Below, in pieces: positions 49,251 through 57,199 of a DNA stretch of 64,000 nt. Both the position numbers and the translations under genes were made by a program. The notes below the pieces were generated by a model that ran no database searches, had not been told where the DNA came from, and worked only from the letters and a program-made list of their open reading frames with translations. Source of the DNA: Pseudoalteromonas shioyasakiensis (GTDB lineage: Bacteria; Pseudomonadota; Gammaproteobacteria; Enterobacterales; Alteromonadaceae). Positions within the stretch are counted from its first letter, which is position 1, and every line of letters starts with the position of its first letter. The stretch spans positions 248,001-312,000 of the forward strand of contig NZ_JANIGL010000002.1 in the NCBI RefSeq assembly GCF_024518675.1, written 5' to 3'.

Positions 49251-50212
49251 ATAAACCAGTCAAGATGGAACCAGGGGTAAAACTTCGCGACGCAGAAAAA
49301 ATGGCGTTGATCCCAGTTAAAGTATTACCGACTGAAAAAACTGAAATGTTGCGCAAGCCCGAGTGGCTAAAGATACGTTTACCAAAATCAACTGAACGTA
49401 TCGACGGCATTAAGCAGGCTATGCGTAAGCACGGCTTACACTCGGTCTGTGAAGAGGCGTCATGCCCTAACCTGTCTGAGTGTTTTAACCACGGCACCGC
49501 AACATTTATGATCTTAGGGGCTATTTGTACCCGTCGTTGTCCGTTTTGTGATGTAGCCCATGGTCGCCCATTGAAACCGGATGCCGCAGAACCTGAAAAG
49601 CTCGCACTGACAATAAAAGATATGAAGCTTAGCTACGTGGTTATTACCTCGGTTGACCGTGATGATTTACGTGACGGTGGCGCACAACATTTTGCCGATT
49701 GTATTCGCGAAATTCGCAAGCACAACCCAACTATTACCATTGAGATTTTAGTGCCTGATTTCCGTGGTCGTATGGACCGTGCGCTAGAGATATTAATCGA
49801 GACGCCACCTGATGTGTTTAATCACAACCTCGAAACTGCGCCGCGTTTATATAAACTTGCGCGCCCAGGTGCGGATTACAAATGGTCATTAGAATTACTG
49901 CGTCGCTTTAAAGAAGCACACCCAGAGGTAAAAACTAAATCTGGCTTAATGGTTGGCTTAGGTGAAGAAATTAGCGAAATCGAAGAAGTATTGCGTGACT
50001 TACGTGAACACAACGTCGACATGCTAACTGTAGGCCAATACCTACAGCCATCAAAACATCACTTACCAGTCAAACGCTACGTGCCACCCGCAGAGTTTGA
50101 CGCACTGAAAGAATACGCTGATGAAATTGGCTTCACTCATGCAGCCTCTGGCCCGTTTGTTCGTTCAAGCTATCACGCTGATCAACAAGCCGCAGGTAAA
50201 GAAGTAAAATAA
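49247..50212 (+). CDS. lipA: Lipoyl synthase (radical SAM)
   Basis: A 321-residue radical SAM enzyme with two iron-sulfur clusters: the auxiliary-cluster motif [12 protein letters not shown] and the SAM-cluster motif CTRRCPFC (CxxxCxxC). It inserts two sulfur atoms into protein-bound octanoate to make lipoyl groups, using the LipB product. The start overlaps the lipB stop by four bases (ATGA). A strong terminator follows. Confidence 0.97.
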   Translation: MNKPVKMEPGVKLRDAEKMALIPVKVLPTEKTEMLRKPEWLKIRLPKSTERIDGIKQAMRKHGLHSVCEEASCPNLSECFNHGTATFMILGAICTRRCPFCDVAHGRPLKPDAAEPEKLALTIKDMKLSYVVITSVDRDDLRDGGAQHFADCIREIRKHNPTITIEILVPDFRGRMDRALEILIETPPDVFNHNLETAPRLYKLARPGADYKWSLELLRRFKEAHPEVKTKSGLMVGLGEEISEIEEVLRDLREHNVDMLTVGQYLQPSKHHLPVKRYVPPAEFDALKEYADEIGFTHAASGPFVRSSYHADQQAAGKEVK

Positions 50213-50233
50213 TTACTTTTTACAACACATAAA

Positions 50234-50266
50234 AAAGCCCTAAACAATTAAATTGTTTAGGGCTTT
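50234..50266 (+). terminator. Terminator of lipA
   Basis: AAAGCCCTAAACAATT / AATTGTTTAGGGCTTT, a 16-bp stem with a single-base centre and a T-rich tail. Possibly also serves the convergent gene at 50.3 kb. Confidence 0.9.
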
Positions 50267-50331
50267 CTTGTTTCGACCTAATTTCCAATAGCTGCTAGAA
50301 AGCCCTTATTAGGATTTGTATTGCTCAAGTT

Positions 50332-51051
50332 CTAAAACTTTGTAGCATTCCTTCTCAATTGTGATGAAATATTATCGTTTAACTCGAGCCAACTAAAGTC
50401 CTTATTCCAAGCCTGTTTAAAGCTTTCTGTGCCTTGAGAATTATCCAACATTTCTTTTAAATCAAATATTTTTGAGAAATTATCTTCGTTTACGTCGTAA
50501 CTTGACCACCCCCTAACTCCCAAGTCAATGTGCTCTAGGAAGCTCGATTTAAACTCCTGAGCTGCGGCCACAAAATCCCCGTTGTCATTTAATTTTTCAG
50601 ATATAAGACTTTTCTCTTTATCACTAATGGAACCTGTAACTTCTAGCTCACCTGATTGACTGATTGATAACCCCCAATCTTTATTCGCTAATGATGGTTG
50701 TTCGGCCGCTATTTCAGCCATAATATTGTCATACTGAGTAAACATTTTTTCAACCGAGTTAGAAACTTCACCACCCGGCATATAAAGATTGACAGTAGCG
50801 ATTCGAATATTATTTAACGCTTTTTCTTCTGCTTCTCTTGTTGATACAACATTATTTGTTGTTATATTCATTGGCTTATCATAGATCGCTTCAGGCTCTT
50901 TAGGCTGATCTTTATGATATGCATCCTTCGCTAGGCGCTCCATTTCACTATTTAACTGCTCTTTACTATTGACAGATTTATTGATTTTCACTTCTGAACT
51001 AGTCAATATAAACTGCGATGCTAGATTGGTATTATTTGAATTAACTTCCAT
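50332..51051 (-). CDS. Cytosolic protein of unknown function (orphan)
   Basis: A 239-residue hydrophilic, Asn/Ser/Glu-rich protein with no signal peptide, membrane segment or catalytic motif that I recognise. It has a helical middle (about 70-125, with a REAEEKALNNIRIATVNLY start) and a C-terminal helical part. AT-rich neighbourhood. Its 5' end is 70 bases from the end of the VCBS lipoprotein gene read in the same direction, so a shared transcript is possible. No function is proposed. Confidence 0.55.
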   Translation of the reverse strand: MEVNSNNTNLASQFILTSSEVKINKSVNSKEQLNSEMERLAKDAYHKDQPKEPEAIYDKPMNITTNNVVSTREAEEKALNNIRIATVNLYMPGGEVSNSVEKMFTQYDNIMAEIAAEQPSLANKDWGLSISQSGELEVTGSISDKEKSLISEKLNDNGDFVAAAQEFKSSFLEHIDLGVRGWSSYDVNEDNFSKIFDLKEMLDNSQGTESFKQAWNKDFSWLELNDNISSQLRRNATKF

Positions 51052-51121
51052 ATTATTTTCCTTGCTAATATCACTATTAGTTTATATCGGCTGTCAGCAC
51101 ATTTTATTTAGCAAGCTATTA

Positions 51122-52408
51122 CTACTGTGCCAAGGTACCTTTTTTAATCACAAAATCAGCAAATCGTACCTGCTCTTCTTCAGCGCGAAGACTATCGGTT
51201 TCTACTATTGAACGATAGATGCCCCATTTAGGGCGTGCAAAATCATCATCGTCAAAGCCTCGCCACATGTCGATGTGTTGTTCATTAATATTAAATATTT
51301 CTTCATTATCACTTAACCGAGTTAACATCATTTCAAACTTGCCATCTTCATTAAAAGTTGCTTGTACGAAAACTTGTACCCATTCGTCGGTGATCAGAGA
51401 CCAGTCGGTTTCAATGAGGTTTTTATCAAGCCCTGTGCTGTTACCACTTTCATCAAACCCAGCACTGTAACGCACTTGTAGTTGATTACCTGTACTGTTT
51501 TTTTGTGCGCCAGAGAGCGTGATTATCGGCTGGTCGTCATTACCATTACTATTATCGTTACTTGTATTACGGGCTTTTATTTGAAAAAAATGGCTAAATT
51601 TACTGGTTAGTTCAAGTTCGCTACTGACTTTAAACTTCCAGCTATATTGAAATGTATCACCTTTATAAGCGAGGGTCTCTTGAGGCGATTTATCATACGC
51701 CTTTATTTCATTGCGTTGCCTGTCACTGGGGCCTTTGTCTTTATCTTGGTCTTCATCGCGATGAGCTAAAAATACAAAGTGATCACCTACGATTGAATCT
51801 GTATCTTCTATTATATGTTGAACATCTTGATGATTACCTGCGTATATATCAGGAGCTTCTATCGCCCCTTGTGCAAACACATTCTCAATTAACGTATATG
51901 CATCAAGCCCTGTATTAACACCGTCAGACTCTAAGCTGACTTCTGAAGAAGCGACAAAGTCACTACTGGCTACTTGTTGACTGCCATTGATTGTAATTTC
52001 AACCATCGCGATTGTGCCATCAAGTGAACTCACAGTAATACTGTCTTGTAATTGTTGTTGCTCAAGCAATTGCTTAACAGCAGTATTTTCTATATCTAAG
52101 CTGTATGACCAATTTCCTATACTACTTAAGGTAAAAGCACCATACTCAGTGCTAAAATTAGCTTGCTCTACAAATGCGGCTTCGTCACTTTGTTCATCCG
52201 TAACATTTAATTTCCCACTAACAGATACCGTTAATATTGCTGTAATGCTCGAGCTTAAATCTCCCGTAATAGTCGCAGGAGTTTGGGCCGACACTTCGGC
52301 TTCTACGTTGGTTTGAGTCGATGAACCCGAACTACCACATGCCATTAAAGTACTTGCTATAAGCAATGTAACTGACGCAGTTTGTAATTTAGATTTATAG
52401 TTGTTCAT
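51122..52408 (-). CDS. Lipoprotein with VCBS repeat and concanavalin A-like (polysaccharide lyase-like) domain
   Basis: A 428-residue lipoprotein: signal sequence with lipobox LMAC (Cys24), a Thr/Ser linker, a VCBS-type beta domain (about 45-140, with the GKLNVTDEQSDEAAFVEQ segment), and a C-terminal domain (about 190-425) whose motifs QRNEIKAYDKSPQ, FQYSWKFKV, SHFFQIKA and RPKWGIYRS look like the concanavalin A-like fold of certain polysaccharide lyases. It is probably on the outer membrane and binds or cuts an acidic polysaccharide; enzyme activity is inference. ATG 52408 has AGG seven bases upstream and puts the lipobox at the normal distance; the frame is open to 52438. Confidence 0.72.
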   Translation of the reverse strand: MNNYKSKLQTASVTLLIASTLMACGSSGSSTQTNVEAEVSAQTPATITGDLSSSITAILTVSVSGKLNVTDEQSDEAAFVEQANFSTEYGAFTLSSIGNWSYSLDIENTAVKQLLEQQQLQDSITVSSLDGTIAMVEITINGSQQVASSDFVASSEVSLESDGVNTGLDAYTLIENVFAQGAIEAPDIYAGNHQDVQHIIEDTDSIVGDHFVFLAHRDEDQDKDKGPSDRQRNEIKAYDKSPQETLAYKGDTFQYSWKFKVSSELELTSKFSHFFQIKARNTSNDNSNGNDDQPIITLSGAQKNSTGNQLQVRYSAGFDESGNSTGLDKNLIETDWSLITDEWVQVFVQATFNEDGKFEMMLTRLSDNEEIFNINEQHIDMWRGFDDDDFARPKWGIYRSIVETDSLRAEEEQVRFADFVIKKGTLAQ

Positions 52409-52617
52409 AGATAACCTGCAATATTTTGGTAAGGACAAAACCGAAAATACAAATTACCAATTAGCACTTTAAATAACCACAAAAAATTAACCAATTTACA
52501 AAAGTTTTTACAAAACCATATTCTCAGTAAAGTATTTTCTTGTATTTTAATTAATCACTAGGTCAATTGAGGTTTCCTTGAGACAATTAGGGCAATTATT
52601 TTAAAACATGGTTTATT

Positions 52618-52857
52618 ATGAAACTATTAGTAAGAAATCTTGCCCGCACAACTACAGAGCAAGATATACGTACTTTATTCACCGCACATGGCAAAGTAGC
52701 AGAGTGCACGCTAGTGCTAGATAAAGAAACAGGTAAGTCAAAAGGCTTTGCTTTTGTTGAAATGCCCATTGAAGCAGATGCAGCTAGTGCCATTAAAGCA
52801 CTTAACCAAAGTAATGTAGATAAAAATAAAATCCGCGTAAAGTTAGCAGACGCTTAG
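52618..52857 (+). CDS. RRM-domain RNA-binding protein
   Basis: A 79-residue single RRM: RNP2 as LLVRNL (3-8) and RNP1 as KGFAFVEM (about 41-48), with the loop-3 KETGKS. Small RRM proteins of this sort are found in marine gammaproteobacteria and cyanobacteria, and some are cold-inducible; they bind single-stranded RNA. The Shine-Dalgarno is weak, and the ~180 bases upstream to the divergent lipoprotein gene may hold a long leader. Confidence 0.85.
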   Translation: MKLLVRNLARTTTEQDIRTLFTAHGKVAECTLVLDKETGKSKGFAFVEMPIEADAASAIKALNQSNVDKNKIRVKLADA

Positions 52858-52921
52858 ACACGATTCTGCGATTGATACAAAATCAGGTTTTGTATCAATC
52901 ACTACACCCCTATATTCCCCT

Positions 52922-53869
52922 CTATGACTCGGTTTTTTTAGCCCGCTGAGAGTTAAGCAATAATGTTTCGGCCTTAGCACCAAGGTACACGTATACAGCT
53001 AATGCCACGAGTAAACCAACTACCGCAAGCATCATATAAATTGCCGGTAGTAAGTACTGTGATTGACCTAAAGCAGCTTTAAACATAGTTAATAACGCTT
53101 CTATTGAAACCGCGATTAAAATCGTTGATATAAACCGCGTGATCGTTCGCCGTGTAGAGCTATGCCTAAAAATATCTTTATGCATGAGTATTTCTTCTTC
53201 AAGTATGGTTTTACCTAAATCAAAAATAGCCAAAGCAAGTGTTATAAAAATAATGATACTAAAGGGCTCTAATGGATCATCTGCTTGGGAGCTGGTAAAT
53301 AGCAGATTGTATATATCACCAAAGACCTTATAGAGTAAAAACAGCACTAAACAAAATAAACAACTAACAATAACGCCGTAACCCGCTTTAAAAAATGGTG
53401 TCATATTTGCGCGTGTACGATCACCCATTATAAACTCGATCAATTGAGTCAAACATACATCAACAACTAAGTAGCTTTCCTGCGTTTTAGCTGAGCGAAG
53501 TGGCTTTATGGCTGAAATACATAAATGTTGCGTGGCAATTGAAATATAGGGTGCGGTAAAGCAAGTTTGTTGGTGTATAAGAATTTCTTGAAAATAAGGC
53601 CGATCGCTTAAATCTTGCGCGTTACCTTTATTATTGAGCACCTTCATATATTCACGTTTAAAACAGACATTATCGCCTTGCTGTAAGCCATCTTTGTCTA
53701 AGCAATACTGTAATTCTAAAAATGGATACTGAGCTATCAATAAGCGGTTATCTTGCTGCTTTTTAATGCCCTCTTCTAAGGTCGCTAGAATTGAGTTTAA
53801 TAAATCATGAATAACGGTTTGATATTCCTGATATCGCTCAACACTACTAATGTAACTCATTCTTGCCAT
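52922..53869 (-). CDS. Membrane protein with N-terminal Cache/PDC-like domain
   Basis: A 315-residue protein. Residues ~35-145 resemble a Cache (PDC) sensor domain, with the DRPYFQEI motif (89-96) and the closing LVVDVCLTQL strand; the domain lacks an N-terminal membrane segment. Four membrane segments follow (about 161-181, 200-218, 244-264 and 273-297). Cache domains normally lie in the periplasm between two membrane segments and feed kinases, cyclases or chemoreceptors; here no output domain is seen. The family is not recognised, and function would be sensing or signalling at best. Confidence 0.6.
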   Translation of the reverse strand: MARMSYISSVERYQEYQTVIHDLLNSILATLEEGIKKQQDNRLLIAQYPFLELQYCLDKDGLQQGDNVCFKREYMKVLNNKGNAQDLSDRPYFQEILIHQQTCFTAPYISIATQHLCISAIKPLRSAKTQESYLVVDVCLTQLIEFIMGDRTRANMTPFFKAGYGVIVSCLFCLVLFLLYKVFGDIYNLLFTSSQADDPLEPFSIIIFITLALAIFDLGKTILEEEILMHKDIFRHSSTRRTITRFISTILIAVSIEALLTMFKAALGQSQYLLPAIYMMLAVVGLLVALAVYVYLGAKAETLLLNSQRAKKTES

Positions 53870-54022
53870 TGTTGTTTCTCCAAACCACTCCCTACAAGGC
53901 TGAGCAATAATAGAACCAACTTTTTAAATAGATAAAGATCAAATAGTTAAATTTAATAACGGAACAATATTGAGCCATTTTGCACCGCATTTGTGCGCCA
54001 ATGACTCATTATCGCAAATAGA

Positions 54023-54610
54023 TTAAGGCTGTATGCTGATATTTTTAACTGCAATTATGGCTTTGCCACCCAACGCATCCTTTAAATCTGGCACTAAATA
54101 AATAGCGCTAACATGCTCTTTAATAATACCTTTATCAATTGAGTTGGCAGGCGTCCAGTTTGGCCGAGAAAAGTCTGCTAAATTAATACATTTAGTTTGC
54201 CAATGACTTTGGGCAGGTAAAGTAAATTGATAATGAGCATAACTTTTATCACCCTGCCCACCATAATCTTGTTGCGATAGTTTAACGACGAGATCGGTAC
54301 TACTTTTATATTCAAGCATAATGCTTGATTGGCCAGCGAGGGTTTTATTCGGTAAGTCGTAAATCAATTCAACCCATGAGTTATTACTGGCATCGACTCG
54401 AGGCACTCGATTAAAAGCCACCCATACCTGTTCGCCGTATAATAATGTTTGTTTGGTTGATGCAGTACTACCATGAGGGTCAGTTGCATAGCGCCAGTCA
54501 CTGTCACTAAGGGAGTGGGTATTCTTAGGGAATACACAGCTTTGTTCAGCCACAACAGATAATGACAGCAGTGAGCCCAAAACCAAGATAGGTAAAATTC
54601 TTATAAGCAT
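54023..54610 (-). CDS. Secreted carbohydrate-binding-like protein
   Basis: A 195-residue protein with an N-terminal signal peptide (cut likely after VVA, near residue 21) and one beta-sandwich domain: WVELIYDLPNKTLAG, IMLEYKSSTDLVVKLSQQDYGGQGDKSYAHYQFTLP and WTPANSIDKGIIKEHVSAIYLVPDL. These motifs look like carbohydrate-binding modules at the ends of polysaccharidases. It carries no catalytic domain, so a free-standing binding protein in the periplasm or medium is the best guess. Confidence in the fold is moderate. Confidence 0.65.
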   Translation of the reverse strand: MLIRILPILVLGSLLSLSVVAEQSCVFPKNTHSLSDSDWRYATDPHGSTASTKQTLLYGEQVWVAFNRVPRVDASNNSWVELIYDLPNKTLAGQSSIMLEYKSSTDLVVKLSQQDYGGQGDKSYAHYQFTLPAQSHWQTKCINLADFSRPNWTPANSIDKGIIKEHVSAIYLVPDLKDALGGKAIIAVKNISIQP

Positions 54611-54667
54611 ACAATTTCCTTTTAATTTTTCACTAGCTTACCCTAAACTCGGTTTTATTTCAGGCAC

Positions 54668-54690
54668 AAAAAATGGGCACTCAAGCCCAT
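54668..54690 (-). terminator. Terminator of the DUF6172 gene
   Basis: On the minus strand an ATGGGC / GCCCAT stem with a six-base loop is followed by six T. It lies about 30 bases after the stop codon. Confidence 0.75.
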
Positions 54691-54718
54691 TCTTTTAGCA
54701 ATGAAAGCAACTTATTGC

Positions 54719-55027
54719 TTAATCATCTGCTTCGTCATCAAAATCATGTGACTGGCGCTGTGCAGGCCTTGCAATGATTTCAACATAAAAAGACGATAAA
54801 CCCTGCTTTTCAATTTCGCTGATACAATTATTAATTTCAGCAACATGCACAACCTGTGCATCTTCGGCTGTGTTGCCAAATTTACAATCAAATGCCCAAT
54901 AATCAGCATCGAACGGTAACGTTTTGTTACGCTCTCTTTTCAAATATTTTTTCACTTCATGCTTTGCAGCGTCAACCATGCGAGGGTATTTGATTTTCTC
55001 GTGATTCAGCGTGAATGTTTTCTTCAT
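54719..55027 (-). CDS. DUF6172-like small conserved protein
   Basis: A 102-residue soluble protein: MKKTFTLNHEKIKYPRMVDAAKHEVKKYLKRERNKTLP, DYWAFDCKFG and VHVAEINNCI are the features I associate with DUF6172, conserved in gammaproteobacteria. The Lys/Arg-rich first third may bind nucleic acid, and the C-terminus is acidic. Function unknown. Confidence 0.6.
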   Translation of the reverse strand: MKKTFTLNHEKIKYPRMVDAAKHEVKKYLKRERNKTLPFDADYWAFDCKFGNTAEDAQVVHVAEINNCISEIEKQGLSSFYVEIIARPAQRQSHDFDDEADD

Positions 55028-55173
55028 TACGTTCCTAAATTACCTTGGTTTAATGATAATGGCATTATTGAATCCCATTTATGGGCATTATAGCAACTGC
55101 GATTAAATTTTGGGTGCTTTTTTTACAGTTAACGAAATAAAATACCTTAAAGGTACTGTATTACAAATAAATG

Positions 55174-55695
55174 TCAGGCTTGAGCTAAATGTAAAGGTTG
55201 GTGGATAGCATCATTAGTCAGGCTATCATAAAAGGCAGCTGCATCCATTTGCGGGTTATCCAGTTGAGTTTCTTTGTACTGATGGCGTTTACGAACCACT
55301 GGCTCACAGTTATCAATAATGTGTAGCGGAATATGATTTTTATCATCTCGCACAGCAAGAGGTTCGGGTGATAAACAATTATGCAAACGGATTTCACTCA
55401 TTCCGGCTTGTTGCAAACGTTGCGCATTATGTTCACCAATCAGCATATCAAATTCATCTGGTGCGAGAGGTTGTTTCGGCCCAGCGCCTAATTCTGTTCG
55501 TAGTTGATCGTCATCATAATGTTTAGCATCAGCACCAAACGGTGTTTTAGGTAGATGAAACTGGCTAAAGTCCAAAGCATCATGAGAAAGCATGGCTAAA
55601 AGTAAAGCAAACTCACCACGACGTGATTCACTCACGCTTTTAGCAAGGCGATTACCTAGTTGACTCTCTGTGATTAACAATTCATCGATCTGCAT
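55174..55695 (-). CDS. VC2046/SO_2500-family protein
   Basis: A 173-residue soluble protein. The N-terminal LLITESQLGNRLAKSVSESRRGEFALLLAMLSHDA segment and the absence of membrane parts fit the VC2046/SO_2500 family (Vibrio, Shewanella, Pseudoalteromonas). There is no known activity. It lies alone, between two non-coding stretches, and its promoter region abuts that of the divergently read tRNA genes. Confidence 0.6.
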   Translation of the reverse strand: MQIDELLITESQLGNRLAKSVSESRRGEFALLLAMLSHDALDFSQFHLPKTPFGADAKHYDDDQLRTELGAGPKQPLAPDEFDMLIGEHNAQRLQQAGMSEIRLHNCLSPEPLAVRDDKNHIPLHIIDNCEPVVRKRHQYKETQLDNPQMDAAAFYDSLTNDAIHQPLHLAQA

Positions 55696-55764
55696 AGACT
55701 TTAGACGATTATATTCATGAATAGATATTTATCGGCTTTATTTGATATTTCTTTAGCTTTTTTC

Positions 55765-55792
55765 TTTACTTAAATAATAAGTTTGCTATTAT
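55765..55792 (+). promoter_or_regulatory. Promoter of the tRNA-Tyr genes
   Basis: A -35 TTTACT, a 16-base spacer and an extended -10 TGCTATTAT are followed at once by a GC-rich CGGCGCCG discriminator. This is the usual form of stringently controlled stable-RNA promoters in gammaproteobacteria. The tRNA begins 16 bases after the -10. Confidence 0.7.
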
Positions 55793-55807
55793 CGGCGCCG
55801 TTGCATT

Positions 55808-55892
55808 GGAGGGGTTCCCGAGCGGCCAAAGGGATCAGACTGTAAATCTGACGGCTCAGCCTTCGCTGGTTCGAATCCAGCTCCCTCCACCA
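55808..55892 (+). tRNA. tRNA-Tyr (anticodon GTA), copy 1
   Basis: An 85-base tRNA with a seven-bp acceptor stem (one G-U pair), a long class II variable arm, anticodon GTA at 55842-55844, a TTCGAATC T-loop and the encoded CCA end. The first of two identical genes. Confidence 0.97.
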
Positions 55893-55940
55893 CTTTTCTT
55901 ACCGCTAAGTTAAGTGGGGCCAAATGTAACAAACTAGTGT

Positions 55941-56025
55941 GGAGGGGTTCCCGAGCGGCCAAAGGGATCAGACTGTAAATCTGACGGCTCAGCCTTCGCT
56001 GGTTCGAATCCAGCTCCCTCCACCA
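55941..56025 (+). tRNA. tRNA-Tyr (anticodon GTA), copy 2
   Basis: Identical over all 85 bases to copy 1, 48 bases downstream, with anticodon GTA at 55975-55977. The two share a promoter and the same first bases after CCA, so they are a tandem duplicate read as one transcript. Confidence 0.97.
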
Positions 56026-56431
56026 CTTTTCTACTTAGACTTCCTAGTGTAATCCACTGCTTATATTTTATTTTCCAAAACAAATTAATTAACTATTAAA
56101 TGCATCTCCATAGTTTATTTCAGCTCTGTTATTTTTTGATTCACACTGTAATTAAATCTTTTAAACGTTTCTAAGCGCCATATATTTTAGCGCCCTCAAA
56201 TAGCGCCAGAAAAAGCGCCGTAAGCCTTTGTAAACCTGCTTGCTACCAAGTTATGATGTTTGCTTTATGTAGCTCACGCGGGCTCTGCGACTCAGTTTAT
56301 CAAGCTAAGCTATAATACTAACGACTGCTGATAGTTTTGGTGTAAAAATAGAGGGGAAAATACGACTTAAAAGCGTATTACATATTGGGTGAATCTTGAT
56401 TGCAGAAATAGATATGGTCTAATTGACTTAC
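56026..56431. other. Non-coding stretch downstream of the tRNA-Tyr pair
   Basis: About 400 bases without a supportable gene on either strand. The only pattern noticed is four copies of AGCGCC at 56174-56219, spaced 12-15 bases apart. It is AT-rich elsewhere. Confidence 0.6.
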
Positions 56432-56722
56432 TTTACTCTCGCTAACTGCTTTAAACAATCACAGCTAAAGCTGGTTCCTACGGGGCTATTTCAACTCGCT
56501 AACTTTACTCTTGCTAACTACTTTAAAACAATCACAGCTAAAGCTGGTTCCTACGGAGCAATCTCAACCCGTTAACTTTACTCTTGCTAACTGCTTTAAA
56601 ACAATCACAGCTAAAGCTGGTTCCTACGGGGCTCTTTCAACTCGCTAACTTTACTCTTGCTAACTGCTTTAAAACAATCACAGCTAAAGCTGGTTCCTAC
56701 GGGGCTACTTCAACTCGCTAAC
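56432..56722. repeat. Four 73-bp tandem units with a REP-like GTAG hairpin
   Basis: Four head-to-tail units at 56432-56503, 56504-56576, 56577-56649 and 56650-56722, the first one base shorter. They differ at a few positions, mostly next to the hairpin, and end with a partial fifth TTTAGCC. On the minus strand each unit contains GTAGGAACCAGC followed by a CAGCT-TT-AGCTG hairpin; a GTAG tetranucleotide plus a hairpin is the REP layout. Flanking words are GTTAGCAAG and GTTAGCGAG. Confidence 0.85.
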
Positions 56723-56746
56723 TTTAGCCAACGTACCCCAAAAACC

Positions 56747-56782
56747 AAAACAGGTTGTAACCCGAGGGCTACAACCTGTTTT
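56747..56782. terminator. Terminator of the rplS operon
   Basis: A 13-bp stem AAAACAGGTTGTA / TACAACCTGTTTT with a ten-base loop, 25 bases after the rplS stop on the minus strand. It is nearly symmetrical, so it may work both ways. Confidence 0.88.
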
Positions 56783-56806
56783 ATCTGCGTTGATAAACAG
56801 CGCGTA

Positions 56807-57166
56807 TTAGTTAAGTTTTTCTCTAATACGTGCAGATTTACCAGAACGCTCACGTAGATAGTAAAGCTTAGCACGGCGAACTGCACCGCGACGCTTAACT
56901 GTTACGCTATCGATAAGAGGGCTGTGCGTTTGGAATACACGCTCAACACCTTCACCGCTCGAGATTTTACGAACTGTGAATGCTGAGTGAAGACCACGAT
57001 TACGCTTAGCGATTACAACACCTTCAAAGGCCTGTAGACGCTCTTTAGCACCTTCTTTTACACGTACCTGTACAACTACTGTATCACCAGGGCCGAATGC
57101 TGGTACGTCTGTTTTAAGCTGCTCATTTTCAAGCGCTTTAATAATATTTTGGTTTACTTTTGCCAT
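56807..57166 (-). CDS. rplS: 50S ribosomal protein L19
   Basis: A ~119-residue L19: the start [18 protein letters not shown], the [29 protein letters not shown] segment and the C-terminal [19 protein letters not shown] match the family in full. It sits at the interface with the 30S subunit. The frame opens with GTG at 57178, but the ATG at 57166 gives the canonical N-terminus and is used. It is the last gene of the operon rpsP-rimM-trmD-rplS. Confidence 0.97.
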   Translation of the reverse strand: MAKVNQNIIKALENEQLKTDVPAFGPGDTVVVQVRVKEGAKERLQAFEGVVIAKRNRGLHSAFTVRKISSGEGVERVFQTHSPLIDSVTVKRRGAVRRAKLYYLRERSGKSARIREKLN

Positions 57167-57199
57167 TATGTTTCTCACTTTCCTAGGTGTAACTGTCTT

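Noticed and set aside
50332..55695. Genomic island between lipA and the tRNA genes
   Set aside because: The region holds accessory genes next to tRNA-Tyr, but there is no integrase, no attachment-site duplication and no other mobility gene. The two tRNA copies are whole tandem genes, not an att duplication.
56432..56722. CRISPR-like regular repeats
   Set aside because: Units follow one another directly, without unique spacers, and are longer than CRISPR repeats; no cas genes are nearby. The REP-type hairpin explains them better.
56657..56857. Short plus-strand frame across the repeat array and the rplS terminator
   Set aside because: It is made mostly of repeat DNA and terminator, shows no protein-like composition, and has no ribosome site.
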